Of a stretch of 64,000 bases of DNA, positions 44,547 to 55,446 are shown in pieces. The notes under the pieces are model-generated. The model worked only from the letters and a program-made list of their open reading frames with translations. It did not search any database and had not been told where the DNA came from. Numbering within the stretch: the first letter of the stretch is position 1; every line of letters starts with the position of its first letter. Both the position numbers and the translations under genes were made by a program. The DNA comes from Gambelia wislizenii. Taxonomy: Eukaryota; Chordata; Lepidosauria; Squamata; Crotaphytidae. The stretch is from NCBI GenBank assembly GCA_030847615.1, contig JAUMIR010000001.1:84307501-84371500 (forward strand). The letters are read 5' to 3'.

Positions 44547-45910
44547 ATGGGAGGCATCAACCTCAGACAAGTGGGTTCTATCCACTATCTCTCGATGTTA
44601 CTGCTTACAGTTCAATGCCCTTCTAACCAGTCGGTTCATTCCCTCAAGCCTTTCAAGAGACCCCACAAAGAGGAGGATACAGCAAAAGGTGATAGATCAC
44701 CTTCTCCAGTCCAGAGCGATAAAACCATTGTCTTTCTCGCAGAGATTTTGCGGCATCTACTCCATATTCTTCACAGCCCTGAAGAAAGGGGGAGATGCTC
44801 GCTCAAACCTCAACTTGAAGCATATCAACGAGAGCCTCACCTACAAGTGATTTCAGATGAACACCCTGTCATCCATCAGGGAGGCTCTCCAACCGGGAGA
44901 TTTCCTGGTCTCCCTGGACTTACCAGAAGCCTACCTCCATATTTTGATCGAGGAGGGCAGCAGATGCTTCCTCAGGTTTGCAGTGGACCATCTTCATTTC
45001 CAATTCAGTGGACCATCTTCATTTCCTGCGAGTGTTCATGAAAATACTGGTAGTGGTGGTGGCCCACCTGAGGCAACAGGGCATCCACCTTTATCCATAC
45101 CTGGACGACATCCATCTGAGGGCTCCTTCCAAACAGAAAGCCAGAGAGAATTTAGAGACCATGGTTCGTTGTCTGCAGGATCGTGAGTTTCTGGTCAACT
45201 TCAAGAAGAGTTCCCTGGTTCCTTCTCAGACCATCATCCACCTGGGAACAGTGATTGACTCCAGGTCAGGAAGGATATTCCTGTCAGAGGAACACCAGCA
45301 GGTGTTCAAGAGAGAAGCTCTCTCAGTCCTATCAAAGACCAAAGTTCCTTTAATGCAGCTCTCTCGCCTCCTAGGTCTCATGATCTCAGCGATCTCAATT
45401 GTTCCCTGGGCCAGATTCCACTCACATCCCCTACAGGTCTTCCTGAACCTATACCAACCACAAATTGCACTCAGGAAACCACTCCTGCTGCGCTTGCCCC
45501 CAAATGTCAGATCATCCATTCAGTGGTGGACAAGATTCAGGACCCTATCCAGGGGTTCCCCGTGGACTATCTCATGTCAGATCACAGTCGGGCTGGGGAG
45601 CGCACTGTCAAGGCAACCTAGCCCAAGGAAAATGGGGCCCAGAGGAGAGGGCTCACAGCATAAACTGGCTAGAGTTAAGAGCAGCACGCCAAGCTCTCAT
45701 ACACTTCCAAGATCTCCTAAGAGGAAAACACATCAGAATCTTCACCGACAACACCACAGCGTGCTCCTACATCTCCAAGCAGGGAGGCACGATATCGAAG
45801 AACCTGTAGATGGCGGCAGACCTTCTCTTTCAGTGGGCAGAAGAGACAGTGGCCTCCATCACAGCCCAGCACATCCAGGGCACATCCAACCTGCAAGTGG
45901 ACTTCCTTAG
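44547..45910 (+). pseudogene. DIRS reverse transcriptase and RNase H, broken
   Basis: Starts with GGINLRQV, as DIRS/Ngaro RTs do around their G-G-R-L motif. Block A reads SLDLPEAYLHI at about 44,910-44,945. The catalytic YLDD is at 45,098-45,109 (PYLDDIHLRA), then NFKKSSLVPSQTIIHLGTVI and LLGLMISAISIVPWAR. RNase H follows in another frame at 45,650-45,800 (NWLELRAARQALIHF, FTDNTTACSYI). A 25-bp tandem duplication at 44,981-45,030 breaks the frame between blocks. Confidence 0.85.
44981..45030 (+). repeat. 25-bp tandem duplication in the DIRS RT
   Basis: CAGTGGACCATCTTCATTTC occurs at 44,981 and again at 45,006, a period of 25. It causes a frameshift and repeats the VDHLHF codons. Confidence 0.92.
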
Positions 45911-46299
45911 TAGACGCGAGATTCTCCCTGGAGAGTGGTCTCTTCACCAACAGGTCTTCAACCAGCTGATCTCCGAGTATGGTCAGATGGAGGTGAACAT
46001 GTCTGCTTCCGCAAGCAACGAGAAAATCGGCAGATTCTTCACCAGGTACCATCATCCCGAAGCAGAGGGGATGGACGCTCTACAAAAACCGCATGACCAC
46101 AAGGCCTCCTGTACCTTTTCCCTCTGATAGTAAAGGTGATCAGGCAGGTGTGGGAGGAGAGAGCTCAAGTGGTGCTAATAGCGCCCTATTGGCTGAGAAG
46201 ACCCTGGTTTTTGGACCAGATGGACCTGACTCAGGAGCAACCCCGGTGGATTCCCCAGAGACTGGACCTCCAAACTCAGCGCCCCCTGCTTCACCCGGA

Positions 46300-47372
46300 T
46301 ATCCCATGTTTAAACCTAGCCGCGTGGAAATTGAACACAGAGCGCTCAGGCAGTGCAGATATGATAAAGCAGTGATCTCTACCATCTTGTCATCACACCA
46401 TCAATCAACAACCAGGATATATGAAACCACCTGGAAGGCCTTCTTAAAATGGTGCGCATCAGCGAAGATCAGTTCTGAGGACATATCAGTGAAACATGCT
46501 GTAGCCTTCCTTCAAAAGGGTTTGTACCTCGGACTCAGGCCAAACACCCTGAAGAGGCAGGCAGCAGCCCTGTTTTCAGTAATCCCATTAGTGAAGGGCC
46601 AGTCTTTGGCCTCTCACCCTCACATAAGGAGATTCCTGCGCGGAGCCTCACCCTTAGCGCCTCCCACCAGACACCGTTTCCCTTCTTGGAACCTCCCACT
46701 GGTCTTGTAACAATTGAGAAAGGCTCCATTCAAGCCTCTTAGAAAGGTTTCCCTCAGTCTCCTGTCACTGAAGGTGGCATTCCTAGTAACTATCACTTCT
46801 ACATGTAGGGTTTCAGAGCTTTCGGCCCTGTCGGTCAGGGAACACCTCTGTGTCTTCAATGAGGCTCATGTTATTCTTAGAATGGACCCTTCCTTTCTCC
46901 CCAAGTGATCTCTCCATTCCACCTCTCCCAGGACCTTGTCCTTCCATCATTCTGTCTGAACACGTCCCATTCTAGAGAAAAGGAGTGGCACAAATTGGAC
47001 GTGCGAAGGGTCCTAAAAATCTACAAAAGGAGAACCAGCTCTTTCAGACGTTGTGATTCCCTTTTCGTATCCTTCAATCCAGCAACAATGGGCCTGAAGG
47101 CTTCTGGAAAAAACATTGCCAGTTGGATCAGAGCCTGTATCCTAATAGCGTATGACTCGGCCAAGCTTCCCAGACCGACTAACATTTGGGCACATTCAGC
47201 GAGGGCCACAGTGACCTCAGTGGTCTTTTCCAACGCACCGATCCTAGAGGTTTGCCACACAGCTACCTGGTCCCCACCATCAACCTTCATCAGACATTAT
47301 AAAATAGACAAATTCAAGGCTGCTGATGCTGTTTTCGGCCACAGGGTCCTACAAGAGGTGATCCACACCTAG
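46300..47372 (+). pseudogene. DIRS tyrosine recombinase, broken by a stop and a frameshift
   Basis: The N-terminal SAM-like region has YETTWKAFLKWCASAK and LRPNTLKRQAAALFSV. After a stop at 46,708-46,710, the catalytic domain begins: Arg in TCRVSELSAL (codon 46,807). After a shift near 46,905 come HSARA with His at 47,193 and Arg at 47,202, and the Tyr in FIRHYKID at 47,298. The R...HxxR...Y set of tyrosine recombinases is therefore kept although the frame is not. In DIRS elements this enzyme inserts a circular DNA intermediate. Confidence 0.85.
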
Positions 47373-47426
47373 ATACATGGGCAGTCTTCCCTCCCAGTTT
47401 TCTTGGAGCTTGGGCATGTTCCATCT

Positions 47427-47512
47427 GTGACAATTCTCAGATTCCTTCTCTCACCAACCCAGAGAATGCCACGTTGGTACTTACTGTGAATGTGCATTCT
47501 GGGGTTGGTAGA
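47427..47512 (+). repeat. DIRS internal complementary region
   Basis: One part (CTGTGACAATTCTCAGATTC to CACCAACCC) repeats the right ITR directly (47,715-47,750). The next part (TACTTACTGTGAATGTGCAT, TCTGGGGTTGG) is the reverse complement of the extreme right end (47,744-47,773). This composite is what DIRS uses as template for circular-DNA synthesis. Confidence 0.82.
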
Positions 47513-47636
47513 GACGAGGAGTCCACCCCGCCCAATCAACTGCCTGTGAGTCCTTACTCCTTATACTGTGCTAGGCTAGTCAGAGAACTGGCTACGTGAG
47601 AGCTGGTAGGGGTAGGGGCCAACGGCCCTAGCCCTC

Positions 47637-47784
47637 ATGTGATCAAGTTTAAAAAGCTAAAAATGTGTTTCTTCCTGCCTCTTTCTCTGGGTGGTAGAGG
47701 AGATAACCCGTCTGTGACGATTCTTGGATTCCTCCTCTCTTCCAACCCCAGAATGCACATTCACGGTAAGTAGCAATGTGAATT
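47637..47784 (+). repeat. DIRS right inverted terminal repeat and extension
   Basis: Mirror of 42,079-42,200. It continues past the left-repeat equivalent with CAGAATGCACATTCACGGTA before CR1 sequence resumes at about 47,785-47,795. Confidence 0.88.
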
Positions 47785-48996
47785 CTACTGAGCTAAGATT
47801 TAAAAGAGCCATGTACTGTACAAGAAATGGGAAAAGGGGAGAATCATCAAACAGTTCAAACAAATAGCCAGTTCATGTAGGGAGAAAGTGAGAAAAGCTA
47901 AAGCACAGATGGAGCTCAGGCTTGCTAGAGAGGTTAAAAACAATAAAGAGGGCTTTTTTGGTTATGTCCATAGCAAAATGAAGAACAAGGAAGTGGTAGG
48001 GCTGCTGTGTGGAGAAGATGGCCAGTGCTAACAGGGGACAGAGAAAAGGCAAAACTACTCAACACCTTCTTTGCCTTGGTCTTCTTCCCAAAGGGAGAAC
48101 AGGGTGCGTGCGGCCTGGGCAAAATGGAGCAGATGATGTAGTTGGGGAAGCACAGATTTGGTAAAGGGTAGTAAAGGAATACTTGACTACTCTAAATGAA
48201 TTCAAGTCTCAGAGACAGATGAACTACATCCAAGGGTATTTTTAAAAAGTGGCAGACATAATCTCAGAATTACCATCAATTTTTGAGAATTCCTGGAGAA
48301 CAGGAGAGATCCGAGCAGACTGGAAGAAGGCAAATGTTGTTCCCATCTCTAAAGAGGCGGGGAGAGGACCCAAATAATTACTGACCAGTCAGCCTGACAT
48401 CAGTATCAGGAAAGATTCTGACATCAATACCTGGAAAGATTAAACAGACAGTCTGTAAGCACTTAGAAAGGGATGCCATGATCACTAAAAGTTGATAAGG
48501 GTTTCTCAAAAGCAAGTCACGCCAAACTAATATTATCTCTTTTTTTGATAGAGTCACAAGCTTGGTAGATGAAGGGTAAGCTGTGGATGTTGCATATCTT
48601 GATTTCAGTAAGGCCTTTGACAAGGTCCCACATGATATTTTTGCAAACAAGCTAGTAAAATGTGGGCTAAACAATGTGACTTTTAGACGGATTTGTAATT
48701 GACTGACTGACAGAACCCAAAGGGATGTCACCAATGGCTCCTCTTCATCCTGGAGAGAAGTGACTAGTGGGGTGCCATAGGGTTCTGTCCTGGGCCCAGC
48801 ACTATTCAACATCTTTATCAGTGACCTGGATGAGGGAATAGAGAACATGCTTATCAAATTTGCAGATGACAGCAAATTAGGAGGGGTAGCTAAAACCACA
48901 GAGGACAGCTACAGAATTAAAAATGACCTTAACTGATTAGAAAGCTGGGCCAATGCTAACAAAATGAATTTCAGCAGGGAAAAATATAGAGTACTA

Positions 48997-49409
48997 CAGT
49001 CGTCCCTCCACATTCGCGGCTTTAACATTCACGGTTCCGCATATTCACAGATGGCTGCTTTGGGGAGGGTGGGGGTGGAGGAAAGTGGCGAAAGGTTTTT
49101 AGAAGCCCCGTCACCACTTTGGGGAGGGTGTGTGTGTGTGTGTGTGTATGTGGAGGAAAGTGACATCGGGGTTTTAGAAGCCCCATCACCACTTTGGGGA
49201 GGGTGGGGTATGTGGAGGAAAGTGACAATGGAGCTTTAGAAGCCCCGTCACCACTTTGGGGAGCGTGGGGGGGGGAAGCCTTGTTGCGACTTTGGGAAGG
49301 GTTGTGGGGTTGTGGGCGGGGGGGGGAGGAGGCATATTTTATTTGCGGGTTTTTTCACCTTCGCAGGGGTTTTTGGCCCCTAACCCCCACGAATGTGAAG
49401 GGACAACTG
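48997..49409. mobile_element. Tigger-like MITE (T6) with internal minisatellite, nested in CR1 copy 7
   Basis: 413 bp. Left TIR CAGTCGTCCCTCCACATTCG and right TIR, reversed, CAGTTGTCCCTTCACATTCG. TA precedes it and TG follows, the remains of a TA duplication. It splits the CR1 KCKVLHLGR-type codons. Interior: three to four units of about 63 bp at 49,060-49,290. Confidence 0.88.
49060..49290 (+). repeat. Minisatellite, about 63-bp unit, inside T6
   Basis: Each unit has GGAGGAAAGTG, a TTTAGAAGCCCCGTCACCAC block and TTTGGGGAGGGTG. It recurs near 49,077, 49,152 and 49,213, with a partial unit before and after. One unit has gained a (GT)n run. Confidence 0.85.
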
Positions 49410-50003
49410 TGCACTTAGGCAGAAAAAATGAAATGCACCAATATAGTGGCACCTGGCTTGATATCAGTACATGCGAAAGGGATCGAGGTGTCTTAGTGGA
49501 CCACAAGTTGAACACGAGTCAGCAGTCTGATGAAGCAACTAGAAAAGCCAGTGCAATTCTAGGCTGCATCAATAGGAGTATAGTGTCTAGAATCTAGATC
49601 GAGGGAAATAATAGTGCCACTCTATTCTGCTTTGGACAGACCTCACCTGGAAAACTGTGTCCAGTTCTGGGCACCACAATTTAAGAAGGATATTGACATG
49701 CTGGAATGTGTCCAGAGGAGAGTGACCAAAATGGTGAAATGTCTGGAAGCCATGCCCTTGCCCTATGAGGAGCGGCTTAGGGAGCTCGGTATATTTCGCC
49801 TGGGGAAGAGAAGATTAAGAGGGGACATGATAGCCATGTTTAAATATTTGAAGGGATGTCATACTGAGGATGGAGCAAGCTTGTTTTCTGCTGCTGTAGA
49901 GATTAGGACACAGGTAATCCTATGGTTTGAAATTTTCTCCTTTTATTTTTTTTAGCATTCTAGTCCTATAGTGCAAAAGTGCCTTTTCACTGCTGCACTA
50001 TAG

Positions 50004-50354
50004 CAGTGGTATATGGACCCCCAGGGGGCCACAGTGTCCTCACAGGGGGGTCCACAAAGTCTTGAAGAATGCTCAGCCCACCTCCTCCCTGCATTGGAGT
50101 GGCCACATGACCGGAGCCAAGGCAAAGGCTGGTTGGCTTGGTTGGCATGCACGTTGCTGTTCAGTCTGCTCCAGCCACAAACATGCAGGAAGAAGCAGGA
50201 GAAAAGTCTTCCCTCCTCCTCCATTGCCTCTGAGGGAAGGTTTAATAGATGGTGTGTTGTTGTTTTAAATCTTGAGCTAAGTCTCAAGATTTGCCAACAA
50301 AAAAATGCCAACAAAAAATATTAAAGGGAGTCCCTTTAAGGTTAAGAGCCACTG
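50004..50354 (+). mobile_element. hAT/Charlie-like non-autonomous element H2
   Basis: 351 bp. Left CAGTGGTATATGGACCCCCA and reversed right CAGTGGCTCTTAACCTTAAA. Flanking octamers CACTATAG (49,996-50,003) and CAGTATAG (50,355-50,362) agree at 7 of 8, an 8-bp target duplication as expected for hAT. The interior is shared with H1, without the SINE. Confidence 0.85.
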
Positions 50355-50362
50355 CAGTATAG

Positions 50363-53093
50363 CACTATAAGAGTTTTTAAACAAAGAAATAAAGTGGGAG
50401 AAGAGAAGAATCCCCCCTTCTTTGATTCAGATATGTCATACAGTTAGAAAAGAAACTCACTTGAGGGTGGGAATAAAATGTTGCAGCTGGTGGTAGGAAT
50501 TGCCAGAAAATAGTCTGGGAAAACAGAAAAAGTCATTTTGATATTTTAAAACCCCCTGAGAAGTACAGGAACAGATAGTGCAACGTCGCATCACATTTGT
50601 CATGTCTGGAGAAGCCCTGTTTTTACTTTAAGTGGTGGTGGTGGTGAATCCTTCATTGGAGTGCAGTGCACAGGGAAAGGAAAGTTATACCTCCCTTCCT
50701 CAGTGGCTAGAGCATTTAGAAAAAAATTCCACACATAAGCAGAGGATTCATTATAATCATGACAGGGATAGAAGTAAGCTTCTTTTTCCTCTGAAACTTT
50801 TCCAGTAGAGATTGTCCCTGTAATTAATTATGTAAAAGCAAGATATGAAGCTATGTGCTAAGCAAACATCTAGCTTGGTTCTTAATGTATCCAGTGCTGG
50901 TTGAGTTAGAATTAACATACTTATGTTCTGGTTATTTAATATTAAACATGTTTATACATAGGTGAAATTTAGTGTTTACATTTAAAATCCAAATTAAAAT
51001 TGGTTGTGTGAGGGTGGGTGAAAATCAATCTATAACTGACATTGTCTTGGCCTCTTGCCTATGGAATTGTATTAACCCAAAATGCGCTGCTATTGTTTCT
51101 TAGCTCAGAATAGAATTGCTTAGTATAATGAAGGTTTATCTTTCCATTTGATATCGATCTCTTTAAGTTCAACTTCTCTCTTGTTTTTGTTTCCAATCTA
51201 ATAAATTTTTCTGGGGCTGATGTTTCCTTACTTTCTAAGATAGGTGGGAAACATGTAACCTCCGCCAATCTTGTTGAATTGCAATCCCCAGCAGCTGTGG
51301 AATGTTTCCCCCTTTAAGGTCTGATTAAAACCAACTCTGGCTTAATTCCAGTGTTACCTGAAGAGGTGGGGGTGCTTTAGCGTCTGCAGTGCACACATGA
51401 TGCCACAGCTGTATTAATACTTGGGGGAATTATTATTAACTCAGATGGAATGCTGTGAGAGGCGAATAACTTTGGGACCTTTTCACCTATGTATACCAGT
51501 ACTCTAACTGCAGAGAACTCCAGGTTATAGTGAAATAAATAGTTTTTATTGGAAATAACACGAAAAGGATTCACACACACAACATATGTTCACAAGAACC
51601 ACACAATGCTATCAAAGAGTTAAGGCAGAAAGGTTGGATAGAGGAATAGATTTGGGAAATGAGGTGATAGTTAGCAGTCTTGAAGAGTAACAAAGTACTC
51701 AGATTGAAGTCTGAGGGTGGTACTGGAAGTTCCGATCAGTGGGTGTGCCGACAAAGAGAGTGGCCAATCTTGTCCACAGTGGCACACCTTGCTGTTGTCT
51801 AGGCTGGGATATTTATAACCCATTTCATGCCTTAAAGGCGTGTTTTGGCTACAACAGTGGCTAAATGATTCTCCCATGGGAGGCACAAAGGAGAACAAAA
51901 CTCCACTGATTGTCTTGAATGTCTGGGAGATGGGAATGGATGGTTTATGACAGCCTTGCATGTAGGACAGGAGTGGGTTCCAAGGGATATTTCCTGAGAA
52001 TTTGGGTTGTATAGGTCAATTGATTGTTTAACTCACTGCCAAGGGGACCAAGAAGGAATTAGCACGTACCTTCTTAATGGTTTTGTTTACTAAAGGCCTT
52101 CCGCTCAATCCTTGTTTGGGTGTGCTTGCTAAAATATTTATAAGATACCTTCCCAGGTCCTTGTGACCTCCATCTAACCTCACTTTGGATCACCCTTGTC
52201 TACTTGACTCCTTCAAAGTGTCCAATATTTCTAATTATGAGATATTATAGGAAGAGGGTAGTAGGGCATGATAATACCAGTATCAAGAAAACATGTCTTT
52301 TTATTAAAACATTTTGTTGGAATCTGTACATGTACATATCCTCCAACTATCCTGATTTACTAGGGGCAGTCCTGATTAATTGTCTGTCATCCCACTTTCC
52401 CTCCTTGTCCTCAGTTTACTTCAGTTGCTACAAACTGAGTTCAAAGTGCAAAAGTAGCTTGTACTCAGTCAGCTCAGTAGGGGGGATAGGAAGGGGTGGA
52501 ATTTTGCCCTTTGGAGTAGGTTTAGGCAAAAGCAAACTGCAGCAACCTTTCCTAGCTTGTGCATTCTTCCTCATTAATAACTTTTGCCATGTTGACCACA
52601 CTCTGATGTTGCTTGGCCACATGTGTGCCATTTTTCAATTATGAAATGTTGGAGAGTATGCATGTGCATAGGTTTTAAATTGTACACTGTCCTGAGATCC
52701 TATGATACAGGATAGGGTATAAATATTTTAATAACTAAAGCTCCTAGCAACCCTAACCAATGGTGAAGAATGCTGGGAGTTGCAGTTGAGCAACATCTGG
52801 AGACCTGCATGAATCCTATCCCTATTCTAAGAGACAGCCTCTGAGTGAATATGTTATAATGGCTTTTTGCATTGCAGCCATAATTAGCAATATCTTCATA
52901 GGAAAAAGCTTAATATGAACATTAGATCTGATATGTCTGGAGTGCAAATCACTATTTGAACATCAATGTTATATTAAATTGAAGTAAATTTAAACCCCAA
53001 GCGATTTGCCATTAAAGGGGGAAAGTATAGTAACAATGTTTCTACAGTTCAGTTTTAAACCTAAGAGCAAAAATCTTTTCTGAAATGAGGGTA
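50363..53093. other. LYST intron 1, nothing certain
   Basis: No exon seen. A short piece at 52,740-52,805 (GAATGCTGGGAGTTGCAGTT, CAACATCTGGAG) is a relic of the hAT-like MITEs. Confidence 0.4.
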
Positions 53094-53372
53094 CAGTAGC
53101 ACCTCCGTATCTGCTGATTCGCCAACCACTGATTCAATTATCTGTGGTTGGCGATGGTGGGGGGAAGGAGGGATCTCGCCTCTCGCCTCCCTTCCCCTCG
53201 GAGGGTTATGGTTGTGCCAGCGATGGGGTAGCTCTTCTCTCTCTTACCCATCACCCGGTGGTAGCGGCAGCATGGCTCAGCCTGGGCAAAAGCCCTCTGC
53301 CTCTCCTGCTTCTTCTGCTTCACTGCCCCCTTCCCCAGCAGCACTGGCAGCAAGGGAAGGAAGAGGAGAAGG
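53094..53372. mobile_element. Tigger-like MITE (T7), right end missing
   Basis: Left end TA|CAGTAGCACCTCCGTATCTG with the inverted motif pair ATTCGCCAACCACTGATTCA / TTATCTGTGGTTGGCGATGG. The GC-rich interior resembles T3. It runs into a CR1 fragment at 53,378. Confidence 0.6.
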
Positions 53373-53377
53373 ATAGC

Positions 53378-53456
53378 ACATTCCAAGGCAGCAGATTCCA
53401 CTGCTGAACAACATACTGTCAGGAAGTTCTTCCTAATGTTTAGGTGGAACCTCTTC
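53378..53456 (-). mobile_element. CR1 internal fragment
   Basis: Short minus-strand piece: GCAGCAGATTCCACTGCTGA, CTGTCAGGAAGTTCTTCCTA, ATGTTTAGGTGGAACCTCTT. Confidence 0.8.
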
Positions 53457-53829
53457 TATATCCCTATGGTGTAGTGATGGCAAGATCCGGGCACCAGGCT
53501 CGCATTCTTCCTGCTTCAGCTGCAGAACTTCTGCTCTTTCCATTTCAGAGGTGGAAGCAATGGTTAGTGTGCTTTCTGGACACGACAGAGTAGGGAGAAT
53601 GTACAGCTGGTGCCTGGGGCTACCTGCTGCCACCCTGCCTGCATGTAGATGTACAGGGAGGCACAGAGGTAAAAAGTTTGAGAACACTGACCTAGGTGAC
53701 TTGAACTGAGTCATGGTGAGTTGGCATTGTATGTGTTCTTTTCACAGGCAAGAGGAATATGAACATTTCTGTTTAACATTGTTTAATTAAGTCTAACAAG
53801 TTAGTTAAAAGAATCTAGAATATGAACCT

Positions 53830-54095
53830 TTATTTATTTATTTATACCCCACTCTTCAGCCACAAGGCTATCAGAGTGGCTTATAAATTGTTTTAAGCAA
53901 TAGCTATTTACACATCTATACTGCGTTAAGCAGTTTCCAATGTGTGTTAGCTAATTGCCCCCACAAGCTGGGTACTCATTTTACCGACCTATGAAAGGAT
54001 GGAAGGCTGAGTGAACCTTGGAGCCCGCTGGAATCGAACTTGCAAAGTGGTGACTTGCAGTACTGGCATTTAACCACTGCGCCACCAGGGTTCCC
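53830..54095 (-). mobile_element. tRNA-derived SINE with L2-like tail, reversed
   Basis: Minus-strand order: head GGTGGCGCAGTGGTTAAATG (A box), CAAGTTCGATTCC (B box), body CAATTAGCTAACACACATTG, and tail AGAGTGGGGTATAAATAAAT. Same family as 33,250-33,543. Confidence 0.82.
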
Positions 54096-54392
54096 TTTAT
54101 TCACAGTCATCTAAAGCATACTATTGCTTAGAATTGGGGAAAGCTGAGATCCTGTGATAAAGGGCAAGATGGAAGTGTTTTATCAACAACAACTGTGACC
54201 ACTACCACCGCCAGATGTTTTGGACTTCAACTTACAGAAGCCCCAGCAGGGTTAATATGAAGGGGTTGTGTGAACTGAGAGGGCCCCAGCCCACATTTAG
54301 CAATTTCTATGGCCACTGTTTAATTTTTCCAAGAGGTTTTTGTGTTAATATTGGATCAGAGCTGAGACTTCAGCTACACAGCTGAATGTTTT
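54096..54392. other. LYST intron 1, nothing recognised
   Basis: Short intronic stretch. Confidence 0.4.
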
Positions 54393-54590
54393 AGAACCAT
54401 AGAACCATAGAATCTGAAGAGACCTCAAGGGCCATCTAGTCCAACACCCTGCCATGCAGGAATACATAGTCAAATCATTCCTGACAGATGGCCATCCAAC
54501 TTCTGTTTAAAAACCTCCAAAGAAGGAGACTCCATCACACTCTGAGGCAGTGTATTCCACTTCCAAACAGCTCTTACTGTCAGGAAGTTC
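54393..54590 (-). mobile_element. CR1 LINE 3' end
   Basis: Left tail GAACCATAGAACCATAGAAT, then GGGCCATCTAGTCCAACACC and GAGACTCCATCACACTCTGA, up to CTGTCAGGAAGTTCTT where it is truncated. Confidence 0.88.
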
Positions 54591-55386
54591 TTGCAAGTAT
54601 GCATCTTGAATCCTGCAGTGCAGTGGGTAGTGAAAAATAGTTTAATCTGCATGGTATGTTGAGCAAATATCCTGTTATTGATTGGTCAGTTGGTTGGTGA
54701 CATGAATATCATAAATTTGGACTTGTCTTTCCCAAACATGGCTAATCCGGCTTGTATGGGGAAAGACACGTCAGAGTTTCTATTTTGCATGTCACGATTA
54801 AAACAAAAAATATGGAAGATTTATGGTTTATTTGGCCTTTCCTATTTGCAGGATGGGCTAAATGAGAGTGGTCAGGCAGCACCACTTTTAAAACCATTTT
54901 TCTTGAACAGAAGTGTTGTCTGACTTGAGTCATGGGATCAAACCTTTTTCAAATTGGGCTGTCAGCAGTCACCTAAATGTGTTTTCTTTTTTCTCACAAA
55001 TTAGTCATAATTTAGGCAGAAATCTTAAACTTAAATATACATAGGTTTTAAGTTGCTGAGATCACTTTAATTTTCTTTGTGTTGTATTGTTTTCTTGTGA
55101 ACTTTCTACCAACAAGCTTTATGTGCTGTCAACATCATTTACAGCCGTTTATTATTCTCTCTGTGCATAGGACTATATGAGAGGAAAGATGGGAGCAGTA
55201 GAGCAAAACAGATGCTTACTTGCCTTTTGAGGTCTTTAGAAATTAATTGCTGGATTCTAAACAGACACATATGCCTTAGAGGGGATTCTAAAAATAGGAT
55301 TTAAGGACATACATTTATTACTACTCTGTGGTAATATTTTTTTTTACTTCTGAATTTTGACTTCTGAATTTGTCTTGTTTTTCCAG
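54591..55386. other. LYST intron 1, end
   Basis: No repeat named. It ends in the acceptor TTTTTCCAG (55,378-55,386) after a T-rich tract at 55,339-55,380. Confidence 0.5.
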
Positions 55387-55446
55387 GGGCAGAGCAAGAA
55401 AAATCTATTTATAATACTATCAATGAGAGAAGAAGTATAACCTCTG
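55387..55446 (+). other. LYST: LYST non-coding exon 2 (5' UTR)
   Basis: Sixty bases between the acceptor ...TTTTTCCAG and the donor TCTG|GTGAGT. It lies 642 bp upstream of the exon that carries the LYST start codon. It contains an ATG at 55,423 followed after five codons by TAA. Assignment as a LYST 5' UTR exon rests on splice signals and position, not on transcript evidence. Confidence 0.6.
55423..55440 (+). promoter_or_regulatory. Five-codon upstream ORF in the LYST leader
   Basis: ATG AGA GAA GAA GTA TAA. If exon 55,387-55,446 is spliced to 56,089, the stop is 13 nt before the LYST ATG. A at -3 is present (CTATCAATG: bases before ATG are TCA, with T at -3 by strict count, so the context is weak). 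A regulatory effect is an inference. Confidence 0.45.

Larger units (their letters stand above)
42079..47784 (+). mobile_element. DIRS-type tyrosine-recombinase retroelement, nearly complete, frame-broken
   Basis: About 5.7 kb with DIRS architecture: inverted terminal repeats (left 42,079-42,200; right about 47,637-47,775), a gag-like region, reverse transcriptase, RNase H, a tyrosine recombinase, and near the right end an internal complementary region (about 47,427-47,512). The right inverted repeat extends about 30 bp beyond the left one, a known DIRS feature. There is no integrase and no evident target duplication, in line with recombinase-mediated insertion. Frameshifts and stops break every long frame, so it is inactive. 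It lies in LYST intron 1, in the sense direction, inside CR1 copy 7. Confidence 0.88.
47785..49960 (+). mobile_element. CR1 copy 7, right piece, degenerate
   Basis: Continues CR1 from GAGCTAAGATTTAAAAGAGC through the linker, RT (LDFSKAFDKVPHD near 48,600; GVP-stop-GSVLGPALFN near 48,775; KFADDSKLGG near 48,860) and C-terminal domain ([17 protein letters not shown] near 49,700; [18 protein letters not shown] near 49,830) to a truncated end at about 49,960 without the octamer tail. It has many stops. A MITE sits at 48,997-49,409. It keeps Asp in KAFDKVP, unlike copies 1 and 2, so it belongs to a different subfamily. Confidence 0.9.
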
